Assembly: GCA_018897105.1 (NCBI GenBank)
Contig: JAHILF010000023.1
Location: 1 to 38,650 of the forward strand
Direction: 5' to 3'
DNA from: Pseudomonadota bacterium
GTDB taxonomy: Bacteria; Desulfobacterota; Desulfobulbia; Desulfobulbales; SURF-16
Length of the DNA stretch: 38,650 nucleotides
The position numbers and the translations under genes were made by a program. The notes beneath the pieces are model-generated. The model saw only the letters and a list, made by a program, of their open reading frames with translations. It was not told the origin of the DNA and made no database searches. Within the stretch, counting starts at the first letter, position 1; each line of letters starts with the position of its first letter. Shown here in pieces: positions 8,996-17,544 of this stretch.

Positions 8996-9869
8996 GTTCC
9001 TTTCCTTTATGGGTTCTGATCATGTTCAGACGCAGATGATCAATGGCCCGCGCCAGAATGCCGATTTCGTCATCACCTTCATGACTGAGGCCTTCCTGCA
9101 AATTTTTCCCCTGGCTGATTTCCTCAATACGGTCACTGAGATATTCAATGGGCTGGATAACGCTGCGGTCGAGAAAGAAGGCCATGGCCAACAGGGCCAG
9201 GAAAAAACAGCCGATGCCGACCAGAAAGAGCATGCCGGCCATCTGCTTGGCAGACGCCAGCGCCTCCTGAATCGAGACATAAATGACATAGGCGGAGACC
9301 GTATCACCAAACTGCCAGTGATAACCGTTTTCCGTGCCGTAAATCTCGATCTGGTCCCTGGGGGCATTGGCGGGATCGCCGTGACAACGGAGGCAATCCT
9401 GGGCGTCAACCTTGATAGGATAGGCCAGATAAAAGTACTTCTCGCCGCCCTTGTCGATCACTCCTTCCATCATCTGCAGATCCGGACTTGCACGGAAGGT
9501 GTCAATCATCAATATTTCATCACTGTCCGCCTTATTCGGCTGATAAAGCGGATCAAGGGTGGCCTGCTTGAAATCATACCCCTTGTTTTTTTCTTTAAAG
9601 ACATCCCAGATGCCTCGGGTCACGACAAAACCGGACATCAATTCAGGATAAAAGCGATCTTCATCGACAAGCTCCATGATCAGAGCCCGTTGCTGGGTTT
9701 TAAAATACTGGCGGTAGGCGAGGATATAATGAAACAGCAACTGCCCCTTGTTCTTCGCCTCGATGATCGCACTGCGCTCGGTCAGCTTATAGCTTGCCGC
9801 ACCGATGATCAGCGTGGCGATGAGGCTGAAAATTCCCATGATCAAGATAATACGTGGCCGTATTCCCAT
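8982..9869 (-). CDS. DUF3365 (Tll0287-like) haem-binding membrane sensor with HAMP domain
   Basis: A 295-residue membrane protein. One helix lies at about 8-28 and a second at about 208-230, enclosing a periplasmic domain. That domain contains CLRCHGDP, a c-type haem CXXCH site, in the place typical of the DUF3365/Tll0287-like family. After the second helix comes a HAMP-like segment (about 232-285), and then the protein ends with no kinase, cyclase or methyl-accepting output. It therefore probably signals through a partner. AAGGAG lies 8 nt before ATG 9869. It precedes and overlaps the TPR-OmpA gene. Redox or gas sensing is inferred from family behaviour, not shown here. Confidence 0.82.
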   Translation of the reverse strand: MGIRPRIILIMGIFSLIATLIIGAASYKLTERSAIIEAKNKGQLLFHYILAYRQYFKTQQRALIMELVDEDRFYPELMSGFVVTRGIWDVFKEKNKGYDFKQATLDPLYQPNKADSDEILMIDTFRASPDLQMMEGVIDKGGEKYFYLAYPIKVDAQDCLRCHGDPANAPRDQIEIYGTENGYHWQFGDTVSAYVIYVSIQEALASAKQMAGMLFLVGIGCFFLALLAMAFFLDRSVIQPIEYLSDRIEEISQGKNLQEGLSHEGDDEIGILARAIDHLRLNMIRTHKGKEHGRD

Positions 9870-9891
9870 TCCTGTTCTCCTTCGAGAGGGA

Positions 9892-9935
9892 AACGTTCAA
9901 GCGTTTCAGCATTGGAACGTTTGAACGTTGGAACG
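9892..9935. repeat. 8-bp tandem repeat inside an inverted repeat
   Basis: Three adjacent octamers, TTGGAACG, TTTGAACG and TTGGAACG (9912-9935), are preceded by AACGTTCAA (9892-9900), which is the inverse of TTGAACGTT (9921-9929). The block fills most of the 68-bp gap between the ATPase and DUF3365 genes. It may be a repetitive intergenic unit or a weak hairpin; function unknown. Confidence 0.55.
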
Positions 9936-9937
9936 CT

Positions 9938-11008
9938 TTAATAAGGCAGATAAAAAAAGTAGGCGCACAGAGCACCTATGAGCAGAATAAGCGTGAAATA
10001 GATGAAAAATATGCCCCACATGCCGCTCTTTTTCTTCCTGACACCGATCAGATCAAGCTGCAGTATATGCTCAAGTTCGCTTCTTACCGCAGCAGGCGGA
10101 ACCGCGGGTGCCGTTGTCGTTTTATCTTTTTCCGGTGCCCCTTGCTCAGCAGATACTTCGGCAACCGCCGGCTCTTTCTTCTTCGGCTTGTCATCATCGT
10201 CATAGGGAGAAATCTGCAACTCTGCCGCACATTCAATGATCATGGCAGCATCGATTTTCTTTTTGCTTTCGACAAAACCCGTGAGCAGGGCCCGGTCGCA
10301 TATGATGTTGATCAGGCGGGGAGCCCCTCCGGAAAATTTAAAAACCTCGCCTGCGGCATCAGCACTGAAAATCTCCGCGGACGCTCCGGCCACCTGCAGT
10401 CGATGGCGGATATATTCGCCTGTCTCCTGCTCGTTGAGCGCTCCCAGGGTATAGTGGATGGTAATTCTCTGCCTGATCGCCCTGTTTCTTTTTTCCAGCA
10501 GAATATTATTGAACTCTACCTGGCCGACAAAAAAGATATTGAGCAGCTTGACATGTTCCTTTTCAATATTGGAGAGATGCCTGATATCCTCCAGCAACTC
10601 CGGGCTCAGACGCTGGGCCTCGTCGGCAATGAGCACCACCTGCTTGCCGGCTGTATAGGCCCTCTCCAGGAATTCCGTGAAGAGCAGCAGAAATTCGCCC
10701 TTGGTGTTGAATGGTTTTTTAATGGAAAACTGATTGGCGAGAAGTCGGTAAAAATCCATTTCATCCAGTTTCGGATCAGGGATTTTTGCCAGGATGACCT
10801 TGGAGTTGAGGCTGTTGATCAAGGCATTGATCAGCGTTGTTTTACCCGTGCCCACATCACCGGTGAGCAGCAGAAAGCCCTTATCATCCAGGATGCCGTA
10901 CTTTAAAGTGGCAAAGGCCTCTTTATGTTTTTCGCCGAGCCAGAGAAAACGGGAGTCAGTTGTTATCTGAAAAGGTTTTTCCTTTAAGTTATAGAAAGCG
11001 CGATACAT
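9938..11008 (-). CDS. ExeA/GspA-like AAA ATPase with C-terminal membrane anchor
   Basis: A 356-residue protein. It begins with the MYRAFYNLKEKPF...D motif typical of ExeA/GspA-type secretion-associated ATPases. It carries a Walker A (GDVGTGKTT, about 50-58), a Walker B (VVLIADEAQ, about 124-132) and an AAA lid. A Pro/Ala/Glu-rich linker (about 275-310) leads to one transmembrane helix at about 332-352. Relatives act with type II secretion (ExeAB) or exopolysaccharide export, remodelling or sensing peptidoglycan. Here it precedes a haem sensor and a peptidoglycan-binding OmpA protein, so an envelope role is plausible. It starts 20 nt after the glycogen phosphorylase stop on the same strand. 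The ATG has only a weak ribosome site. Confidence 0.82.
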   Translation of the reverse strand: MYRAFYNLKEKPFQITTDSRFLWLGEKHKEAFATLKYGILDDKGFLLLTGDVGTGKTTLINALINSLNSKVILAKIPDPKLDEMDFYRLLANQFSIKKPFNTKGEFLLLFTEFLERAYTAGKQVVLIADEAQRLSPELLEDIRHLSNIEKEHVKLLNIFFVGQVEFNNILLEKRNRAIRQRITIHYTLGALNEQETGEYIRHRLQVAGASAEIFSADAAGEVFKFSGGAPRLINIICDRALLTGFVESKKKIDAAMIIECAAELQISPYDDDDKPKKKEPAVAEVSAEQGAPEKDKTTTAPAVPPAAVRSELEHILQLDLIGVRKKKSGMWGIFFIYFTLILLIGALCAYFFYLPY

Positions 11009-11028
11009 ATGATTTCGGGATTATCTCC

Positions 11029-13518
11029 TTACACATCTTTTATGCCCCAGATATCCCTGGCATACTCCCTGATAGTCCTGTCACTGGAGAATTTTCCCAT
11101 GCGGGACACATTCAGAATCGATTTTTCCGTCCATGTTTTTTTATCACGGAAGGCGCAGTCGATTTTCTCCTGGCAGTCGAGATAGGATTCCAGATCAAGC
11201 AGAAGCAGATAAGGGTCATTTTCATTTAATAGATCATCTACCAAAGGCCGGAAAATCTCCCGGTCGCCATAACTGAACACACCATCCCGAATGCTGTCAA
11301 CAATTCGTTTCACCACCACGTTTCTTTCATAAACGACTGCAGGCGTGCGGCTCTTATGCTGCTTCTCATATTCGGCTTCGCTTGCGGTAAGCCCGAAAAT
11401 AAAAATATTTTCCTTGCCCACCTCTTCCAGAATCTCAATATTGGCGCCGTCAAGGGTTCCAACAGTCAGGGCGCCGTTAAGAGAAAACTTCATGTTGCCG
11501 GTGCCCGAGGCCTCGGTGCCGGCGGTGGAGATCTGTTCGGAAAGATCTGCTGCCGGAATGATTTTTTCGGCAAGCGACACATTGTAATTCGGGATGAACA
11601 CCACCTTCAGTTTTTCCCCAACCCGCGGATCATTATTGACCACTTCGCCGATGGAGTTGATCAGTTTGATGATGAGCTTTGCCTTGCGATAGGACGGCGC
11701 CGCCTTGCCGGCAAAAATAATGGTGCGCGGCGTCACAGACTGCCCAGGCGCACTGATAAGGCGGTGGTAAAGAGCGATCACATGCAGGGCGTTCAGCAGC
11801 TGGCGTTTGTACTCGTGGATCCTTTTTACCTGCACATCAAACATGGTATCGGGATTGACATTGACGCCGCAGACTTCCGAGATGATACGGGCAAGACGTT
11901 TCTTGTTTTCCAGCTTTACCATCCGCCATTTTTTCTGAAAAGCCGGGTCCTTGGCAAACTCTTCCAGCTTGCGCAGCTCGTCCAGATCGGTGATCCAGTC
12001 ATGGCCGATTTTCCCGGAGATCAGGGCAGCAAGGGCGGCATTGCATTTCAACAGCCAGCGGCGCGGGGTGATACCGTTGGTCTTGTTATTGAATTTCCCC
12101 GGGTAAAGCTCATGAAAATCACTGAAAATTCTTGTCTTAAGCAGATGCGTGTGCAATTCAGCCACGCCATTGACCGAATGGCTGCCGACTATGGCCAGAT
12201 GCGCCATGCGCACCCTCTTGGTCTCCCCTTCGGCAATGATGGACATATGCTGCAGTTTGCCGGTATCACCGGGATACTTCTGGGTAAGCTGATCCAGAAA
12301 ACGTTGATTGATCTCATAAATGATCTGCAGATGGCGGGGCAATACCCGGCCGATCAAATCCACCGCCCAGGTTTCCAGGGCCTCGGGCATCAGGGTATGA
12401 TTGGTGTAGGCAAATGTCTTGGTGCTGATATCCCAGGCCTTTTCCCAGCTCAACCCCTCATTATCGAGAAAAATACGCATCAGCTCCGGAATGGCGATGG
12501 CCGGATGGGTATCGTTGAGCTGGACGGCGATCTGATTGCTGAACTGATCAAAAGAGATATTCTTTTTCTTATAGCGCCGCAGAATGTCCTGAAAGGTGGC
12601 GGCGACAAAGAAATACTGCTGCTTGAGCCGCAGCTCCTGCCCTTCCCTGATTTCATCGGAGGGATAGAGCACCTTGGCAATGGTTTCCGAGGTGACCTTG
12701 CCATGCACCGCCTGGATGTAATCGCCGGCATTGAAAATGCTGAGATCAAGTTCACGGGAGGCCCTGGCGGTCCAGAGCCGCATGTTGATCACATGGCCGT
12801 TATTAAAGCCGGGCACCAGAATGTCGCAGGCCATGGCCATGACATCCTCCGTATCTACCCATTCCGAGCGGTAATTGCCGCTTTTGTCCAGATAATTGTA
12901 GACCTTGCCGTAAAAATGGACCGGAAAAAGATAAGTGGACCGCTCAAACTCCCAGGGCGTTCCGTAACGCAGCCAGTTGTCCGGTGTTTCCACCTGATAG
13001 CCGTTGATCAGCTTCTGATAAAAAAGGCCATACTCATAACGGATGCCATAGCCGTAGGCCGGAATTTTCAGGGTGGCGACCGAATCCATGAAACAGGCGG
13101 CAAGTCTGCCCAGGCCGCCATTGCCCAAGGCGGCGTCCTCCTCCACCTCCCTGATCTCCTCCAGGTCATAGCCGAGCTGTTCCAGGGCCTTGGAGACCTC
13201 CCCCATCAGACCTGTATTGATCAGCGTGTTGCCCAGGGTCCGGCCCACCAGAAACTCCAGGGACAGATAATAGACCCTTTTGCTCTTCTTGGCATAAAAG
13301 TTCTTCTGGGTTTCAATCCATTTTTCCACCAGCACATCCCGCAGAGCATAGGAGAGCGCCTTGTAAACGTCTCTCGGTCCCGCCCGCATGGGATCGCGCC
13401 CCTGGAAGCTCATCAGATGATGCTTGATCCTCTCCTTGAACTGCTCAGCTGTTTTAGCGCTGAAAACTGTCGAATACGTCTGATTTTGCGTGGTACCGTT
13501 TTCCGCATCATTCTTCAT
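11029..13518 (-). CDS. glgP: Glycogen/starch phosphorylase (GT35)
   Basis: An 829-residue enzyme, the usual length for the GlgP/MalP family. It releases glucose-1-phosphate from alpha-1,4-glucans using pyridoxal phosphate. The PLP region TEASGTGNMKFSLNGALT is intact, with the Schiff-base lysine at residue 677. The N-terminal GGLGRLAACFMDS signature and a substrate-loop segment (DTHPAIAIPEL) are also present. The start is ATG 13518, preceded by GGAATAAAGAC. It heads the run glgP, ATPase, DUF3365, TPR-OmpA, though whether these share a transcript is unclear. A second phosphorylase of a different subfamily lies at 26947-29094. Confidence 0.95.
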   Translation of the reverse strand: MKNDAENGTTQNQTYSTVFSAKTAEQFKERIKHHLMSFQGRDPMRAGPRDVYKALSYALRDVLVEKWIETQKNFYAKKSKRVYYLSLEFLVGRTLGNTLINTGLMGEVSKALEQLGYDLEEIREVEEDAALGNGGLGRLAACFMDSVATLKIPAYGYGIRYEYGLFYQKLINGYQVETPDNWLRYGTPWEFERSTYLFPVHFYGKVYNYLDKSGNYRSEWVDTEDVMAMACDILVPGFNNGHVINMRLWTARASRELDLSIFNAGDYIQAVHGKVTSETIAKVLYPSDEIREGQELRLKQQYFFVAATFQDILRRYKKKNISFDQFSNQIAVQLNDTHPAIAIPELMRIFLDNEGLSWEKAWDISTKTFAYTNHTLMPEALETWAVDLIGRVLPRHLQIIYEINQRFLDQLTQKYPGDTGKLQHMSIIAEGETKRVRMAHLAIVGSHSVNGVAELHTHLLKTRIFSDFHELYPGKFNNKTNGITPRRWLLKCNAALAALISGKIGHDWITDLDELRKLEEFAKDPAFQKKWRMVKLENKKRLARIISEVCGVNVNPDTMFDVQVKRIHEYKRQLLNALHVIALYHRLISAPGQSVTPRTIIFAGKAAPSYRKAKLIIKLINSIGEVVNNDPRVGEKLKVVFIPNYNVSLAEKIIPAADLSEQISTAGTEASGTGNMKFSLNGALTVGTLDGANIEILEEVGKENIFIFGLTASEAEYEKQHKSRTPAVVYERNVVVKRIVDSIRDGVFSYGDREIFRPLVDDLLNENDPYLLLLDLESYLDCQEKIDCAFRDKKTWTEKSILNVSRMGKFSSDRTIREYARDIWGIKDV

Positions 13519-13613
13519 GTCTTTATTCCATTTTCATTGGCTTTATCAGTAATGATTCAAAGAGCTGCAATCTAATCAGCCTACAACGTCAGGAACAAAA
13601 AAATCAAATGAAA

Positions 13614-15050
13614 TCAATGAAAAGACAAAAAATGGCGGACCCAGGCAAGGGCCTGCTCCCGGTTGTTGAACTTCCCTTCCACCTGGGCCTTTTCCACCTC
13701 GCCCAGGATATCCTTGAAAGCAGGTCCTGGTTCAAGCCCCAACTCAAGCAAATCACTGCCGGTCACCAGACGCGGGCCGGTCAGCACAGGCTCCACCTGG
13801 GTTATGCAAACCTCGAGCACCTGATTGTAGAGCGCGACAAGTTCCTCTTCCATGCCTTCAGGCTTTCCTGCTCCCTGGCCGGCCAGGCTGTCCGCCATTG
13901 CCAGCAGAAAAAGTCCGGGCAGATCCTCACCGGCCGCCTTGTAGATTTTCAGGCAGGCCCTGGCCGTCACCCCTTTTTTCCTGCGCACATTGCTCAAATG
14001 AAAAGGCCACATGTGCAGGGCAATCAAGCGGCTGACCCGATCGGACTTCTCCCGGCTCCAGCGCAGCCTCTTGGCAAGTGCTGCCACAAGTTCTACACCG
14101 ATGCGGTCATGGTTATGAAAGGTGATGCGCTGATCAATCAGGCGCAGGGCGGCGGGCTTGCCCAGATCATGAAAAAGCGCTGCCCATTTGAGCCAGATAA
14201 TTCTCTTGCCCCCGGCAAGATACTTCGCCAGGGCCTCCCCCTGGGTCGGATAAAAATCAGCCGGCCGATGGATAATCCGTTCCATCCAGCGCAGGGCCTC
14301 CAGGTTATGGGCACGCACATCGAGATGATGGCTGGCAGGCTGGGTGATTCCCGCACCCATACCCAATTCGGGAAACAAAACAGCAAGAACTTCGGCCCGG
14401 TCAAGCAGCACTGTTGCGGCAAAGGCCCGGTGGCTTGCCATGATGCAGTCAAGCTCATAGGATATGCGCTCCGGCGAGACAGCGGCAAGAAGCTGCCGGT
14501 AATCAATAATCCATTGCCAGGTGTGGGGTTCTATGCCGAATCCGGATTCGGCAAAAAAACGGAAGGCGCGCAGCAGCCGCAGGGGATCATCGGTTAGTGC
14601 TTCGGGCGCCAGCAGGCGGATGATCTCACCCTGCAGATCAGTCAAGCCGTCGGCCGGATCGATGATCAACCGCCTGTCCGCCGCGGCGGAGGTCATATAC
14701 ACTGAAAAAGGCAGGGCCAGGGCATTCATGGTAAAATCCCTTTTCAGCAGATCCTGCCTGATATCAAGGGCGCCCCCCCTGAAACCGGCGACATCCACCA
14801 CATAATCACCCCAGACCACCCGCGCAGTTTGTTCCTCTTCATCAAGCAGCACAAAGGCCGCCTGCAGTTCGCGGGCCAGCGCCTCAGCAAAATCAAGGGC
14901 TGAGCGGGAAACGGCCAGATCAAGATCCCGGGCGGCAACGCCCCTCAGCCAGTCCCTCACTGTGCCGCCGACAACAAAGACATCCGCCCCATAGCGAGCA
15001 GCCAGGGCCTGTATGGCCTGACAGAGACGGTCAGGATATTTTTTTTGCAT
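13614..15050 (-). CDS. CCA-adding / poly(A)-polymerase-family tRNA nucleotidyltransferase with HD domain
   Basis: A 478-residue enzyme of the class II nucleotidyltransferase family that adds or repairs tRNA 3' CCA (some members add A tails). FVVGGTVRDWLRG followed by DLDLAV gives the active-site GG and DxD motifs at about 25-45. LLKRDFTMNALAL and DDPLRLLRAFRF are family hallmarks. An HD phosphohydrolase-like part follows (WAALFHDLGKP, then FHNHDRIG). I chose ATG 15050 because GGAG lies 7 nt upstream and 20 nt separates it from folE2; a longer frame to 15125 would overlap folE2. The CCA-versus-poly(A) distinction cannot be made from sequence alone. Confidence 0.88.
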   Translation of the reverse strand: MQKKYPDRLCQAIQALAARYGADVFVVGGTVRDWLRGVAARDLDLAVSRSALDFAEALARELQAAFVLLDEEEQTARVVWGDYVVDVAGFRGGALDIRQDLLKRDFTMNALALPFSVYMTSAAADRRLIIDPADGLTDLQGEIIRLLAPEALTDDPLRLLRAFRFFAESGFGIEPHTWQWIIDYRQLLAAVSPERISYELDCIMASHRAFAATVLLDRAEVLAVLFPELGMGAGITQPASHHLDVRAHNLEALRWMERIIHRPADFYPTQGEALAKYLAGGKRIIWLKWAALFHDLGKPAALRLIDQRITFHNHDRIGVELVAALAKRLRWSREKSDRVSRLIALHMWPFHLSNVRRKKGVTARACLKIYKAAGEDLPGLFLLAMADSLAGQGAGKPEGMEEELVALYNQVLEVCITQVEPVLTGPRLVTGSDLLELGLEPGPAFKDILGEVEKAQVEGKFNNREQALAWVRHFLSFH

Positions 15051-15069
15051 ACGGTTCTCCGGACATGGT

Positions 15070-15984
15070 TCAGAGAAGGGAACAGATAGCCCCAAGGGAT
15101 GTCTCCAGGCGGCAGCAGACATCATGAATATGAATACTCTCTAGGCTGAGGGACTCGATGATGACACCGGTGTCACTCGGCAATACAGCGCCGAATATGC
15201 GGCCGACCTCACGTGCCGTCTCCCGCACCACATCTTCGGCAAACTGGGGATGGATGTGTGATTTCAATACAATCTCCGCCTCATCCGGCCTTTTCAGCAG
15301 ATCCTGGGTCAGATGCAGGGAATTCTCCAGACAGGTAAGCAGCTCCTCATAAGCCGGGACCTCACCTGCGCAACGCAGATGAAGCCATGTCTGGGAACGT
15401 TGGGAATGGGTGGGCATGGGACAGTTGCCGCGCTCAGTGAAGACATCGAGATTATAGACCTGGGTGCAGGGGCAGGAGGTGATATGGCTGACACCGATGC
15501 CGTTTGTCACGGTGATCCCCTCGGGGTCATCTCTGTTGATCATGGCCTCCACCTTCACCAGCAGCGGATCAACAGAAACCTGCCGGCTGATTTTCGCTTG
15601 GCGCAGCAGCGGGCGTTTACCGGTAAGGCTCACTCGCGCCGTACGACCCCTTTGCCGCTCAACCACCTTTTCCACCAGAGCCCGGGCATAATGGCTCAGC
15701 CGGGCAAAAGGCCGCTCATGCAACTCGGCCACGGCCTGTTCCAGGCGGGACATATGGATGCCGCGGGTCTGCCCCGGCAGATCCACGGTGATGGACGCGG
15801 TAAAGGGAAGCCGCCCCTCGGGCAGCAGAACCCACAGCGTTTTCCCGGCAATGCCCACCTCATCAAGATGGATGGCAAAGGAAGGGGCCTGCTCCGGCAC
15901 ATCATTGCCTGATGCAAGCACCTTTTCATGGGTTTCTCTGTCAATCAGAGATGGTTCCCCGTCAATACGTATTACCCTTGGCAA
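15070..15984 (-). CDS. folE2: GTP cyclohydrolase IB (FolE2 type)
   Basis: FolE2 converts GTP to 7,8-dihydroneopterin triphosphate for folate or queuosine precursors. The about 305-residue protein carries hallmark motifs: GIHMSRLEQAV, VSHITSCPCTQVYN with the metal/active-site cysteine, the PMPTHSQRSQ region, and a C-terminal ESIHIHDVCC. The start is a TTG. TTG 15984 has GGGAGAA 6 nt upstream and is preferred over TTG 15999, which lacks a site. It follows the PP-loop gene and precedes the CCA-type enzyme, all on the minus strand with gaps of 20-35 nt. Confidence 0.93.
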   Translation of the reverse strand: MPRVIRIDGEPSLIDRETHEKVLASGNDVPEQAPSFAIHLDEVGIAGKTLWVLLPEGRLPFTASITVDLPGQTRGIHMSRLEQAVAELHERPFARLSHYARALVEKVVERQRGRTARVSLTGKRPLLRQAKISRQVSVDPLLVKVEAMINRDDPEGITVTNGIGVSHITSCPCTQVYNLDVFTERGNCPMPTHSQRSQTWLHLRCAGEVPAYEELLTCLENSLHLTQDLLKRPDEAEIVLKSHIHPQFAEDVVRETAREVGRIFGAVLPSDTGVIIESLSLESIHIHDVCCRLETSLGAICSLL

Positions 15985-16019
15985 ATTATTTTCTCCCAAA
16001 TTCTCTTGCTCTCTTTATT

Positions 16020-16772
16020 TTAATGGTTTTCATGGCCAGGAGGAAAGCAGGCAGCCGCTTCCTTGATCCTGCCGTCCTGGACGCATTCGATGTATTCCTG
16101 GGCCCGGGGCAGCATGTCGTCAAGATATGCCCCTATTTCCCTGACCGTGGCGGTGGTGAGAGTCTGGCTGAACAGACATTTTCTTTCCCCACCGCCGGTG
16201 GAAGGCAGGCCGAAATCCTCCAACAGATGGCGGGTGGTCATCACCTCCTCAAAGTCATCATAAACCGGGAAGCGGACGGAGAGGCCGAACTGGGCGGAGA
16301 ATCTGGCAATCTGCTCCATGAACACCGGGGTCTGCTCCGGATAATGACTCTGTTTTTTGGTATAGCCGGCAACAGCCGTTGGAATCAGATGCTCGTTGCA
16401 ATAGAGGATCGCCCTGATATGCATGGCAAGCTTACAGGCAACACAGACCAGATTTTTCCCCCCGTAATGGGGCATGAACTCTTCATAGCGATCAAGCCAC
16501 AACCCCTGAAACAGGCGGCCCATATCGAGTTCCACCAGCCGTGCCTCCGGCATGTCCTCCGGCAAGGGGAACCGTCTGGCCAGGATATTCTTGGCCGTCT
16601 CAAAACGGTTGCGGGTAAAATCTGGGAAGCGGCCCATGCCGTTCAACATGTTGAGCAGATGAATACGTCTCGGCCGAGGCAGATCGGGGTGATGGCCGGC
16701 CGTGGCCAGGGCATAGAGGGCCAGGGAATCCGTGCCGCCCGAAAAAAGTATGGCAATTTCCTGTTTATGCAT
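16020..16772 (-). CDS. PP-loop ATP pyrophosphatase of unknown substrate
   Basis: A 250-residue AANH/PP-loop protein. ILFSGGTDSLALYAL at residues 8-22 is the ATP-binding SGGxDS loop. Further Cys residues occur in CVACK (mid-protein) and GERKC (about residue 200), reminiscent of enzymes that adenylate a carbonyl and transfer sulfur or nitrogen. The QueC C-terminal zinc-Cys cluster is absent and the layout differs from TtcA, MnmA and ThiI, so I do not name it. The start ATG 16772 has a perfect GGAGG site. It overlaps the RibD-like stop by 8 nt and precedes folE2, which suggests a pterin- or tRNA-modification-linked role. A longer upstream frame inside the RibD gene is not a credible start. Confidence 0.8.
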   Translation of the reverse strand: MHKQEIAILFSGGTDSLALYALATAGHHPDLPRPRRIHLLNMLNGMGRFPDFTRNRFETAKNILARRFPLPEDMPEARLVELDMGRLFQGLWLDRYEEFMPHYGGKNLVCVACKLAMHIRAILYCNEHLIPTAVAGYTKKQSHYPEQTPVFMEQIARFSAQFGLSVRFPVYDDFEEVMTTRHLLEDFGLPSTGGGERKCLFSQTLTTATVREIGAYLDDMLPRAQEYIECVQDGRIKEAAACFPPGHENH

Positions 16773-17412
16773 TTTCCTCCTCGTAACAGACTTGGTAATG
16801 AACAAAAATCTCACCGCTTGGCTGCGGCCGGCAGGAGAGAAGCGCAAGCGACAGCAGGGGGCTGCCCAGCGCCGCCGGACCAGCGACCAGGCTTGCCGCC
16901 TGTGCATCGCCGGAGAGCTTTGGGGTGAGAGTCACCATCAGTTCATCCACCACCCGCTGCTGCAGGGCAGAGTAATTGAGGATCGCCCCGCCTTCAATAA
17001 GCACCGAGCGGGCTCCCCGGCGTTCAAACTCGGCGATTGCCGCGGCAAGGGACAAGCCGCCTGGTCCCGCGGGAAGTGCGACAACCTCGCCCCTGCCTGC
17101 CAGCCGCTGCAAGAGATCCTGCCGGCGCTCCAGGGCGGTAAAAACCAGCGGCGCCGGGCCGCGGGCAAAAACCTTTTTCCCCTCCAGAGGAATATCCCCG
17201 GAGCAGGTGATGAAGGCGCGCAGCCGCTGCTGCAGATTTCCGCCCGTGCCCCGCATTTCCGGATCAGCCTGTCGCAAGGTGCCGCTGCCCATCAGGCTGG
17301 CATCGGTTTCATCCCGCATCTGCTCAAGAAAGCGGCGATCCAGCTCGCTGCCCAGCGGTGCGGGACTGATACGGCCGCAGAGGGTGGTAGCGGCAATCAT
17401 GATGACCTTCAT
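16765..17412 (-). CDS. RibD-C / dihydrofolate-reductase-fold NADPH reductase
   Basis: A 215-residue stand-alone RibD C-terminal-type reductase without the deaminase domain. Visible features: MKVIMIAATTLCGRI (start strand), DASLMGSGTLRQ near 38-49, SVLIEGGAILNYSAL near 135-149 (NADPH-side glycines) and DELMVTLTPKLSGD (about 154-167). Relatives reduce ribosylaminopyrimidines in riboflavin/deazaflavin synthesis or act as alternative pterin reductases. Placed ahead of a PP-loop gene and folE2, a dihydropterin- or pyrimidine-type substrate is likely; no riboflavin gene is nearby. AAGAAAGG precedes ATG 17412. It is the first gene of the minus-strand operon, divergent from the ParB-like gene. Confidence 0.82.
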   Translation of the reverse strand: MKVIMIAATTLCGRISPAPLGSELDRRFLEQMRDETDASLMGSGTLRQADPEMRGTGGNLQQRLRAFITCSGDIPLEGKKVFARGPAPLVFTALERRQDLLQRLAGRGEVVALPAGPGGLSLAAAIAEFERRGARSVLIEGGAILNYSALQQRVVDELMVTLTPKLSGDAQAASLVAGPAALGSPLLSLALLSCRPQPSGEIFVHYQVCYEEENA

Positions 17413-17544
17413 AAGCCTTTCTTATTAATAATTATTTCCCTGTAAAACCAGAAACAGGCCAGGTTATTAAAAATTATCTTTATGAGATTGTCCTTTTTCA
17501 GTATATAAACATGTTAAAAAAGCGCAACGCCAAAGAGGAGTTTC
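17413..17544. promoter_or_regulatory. AT-rich divergent promoter region
   Basis: A 132-bp AT-rich gap between divergent operons. On the plus strand, TTATGA (17480-17485) and TATATA (17502-17507) are 16 nt apart and could form a weak sigma70 promoter for the ParB-like gene. AGAGGAG just before ATG 17545 is a clear ribosome site. I saw no operator palindrome. Confidence 0.4.

Noticed and set aside
8934-9941. 335-codon open frame on the plus strand opposite the DUF3365 gene
   Set aside because: Antisense to a gene with a haem motif and HAMP domain; no protein-family features of its own.
9854-10906. 350-codon open frame opposite the ExeA-like ATPase
   Set aside because: The minus-strand frame has Walker A and B motifs; this one has none.
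11356-13575. 739-codon open frame on the plus strand opposite glgP
   Set aside because: It mirrors the GC-rich codons of a clear glycogen phosphorylase, has no domain-like pattern and no ribosome site.
13608-14597. 329-codon open frame opposite the CCA-type nucleotidyltransferase
   Set aside because: Shadow of a well-supported gene; composition typical of antisense translation.
16020-16772. PP-loop protein as QueC (7-cyano-7-deazaguanine synthase)
   Set aside because: Tempting because of folE2 next door, but the C-terminal zinc-binding Cys cluster of QueC is missing and no other que gene is present.
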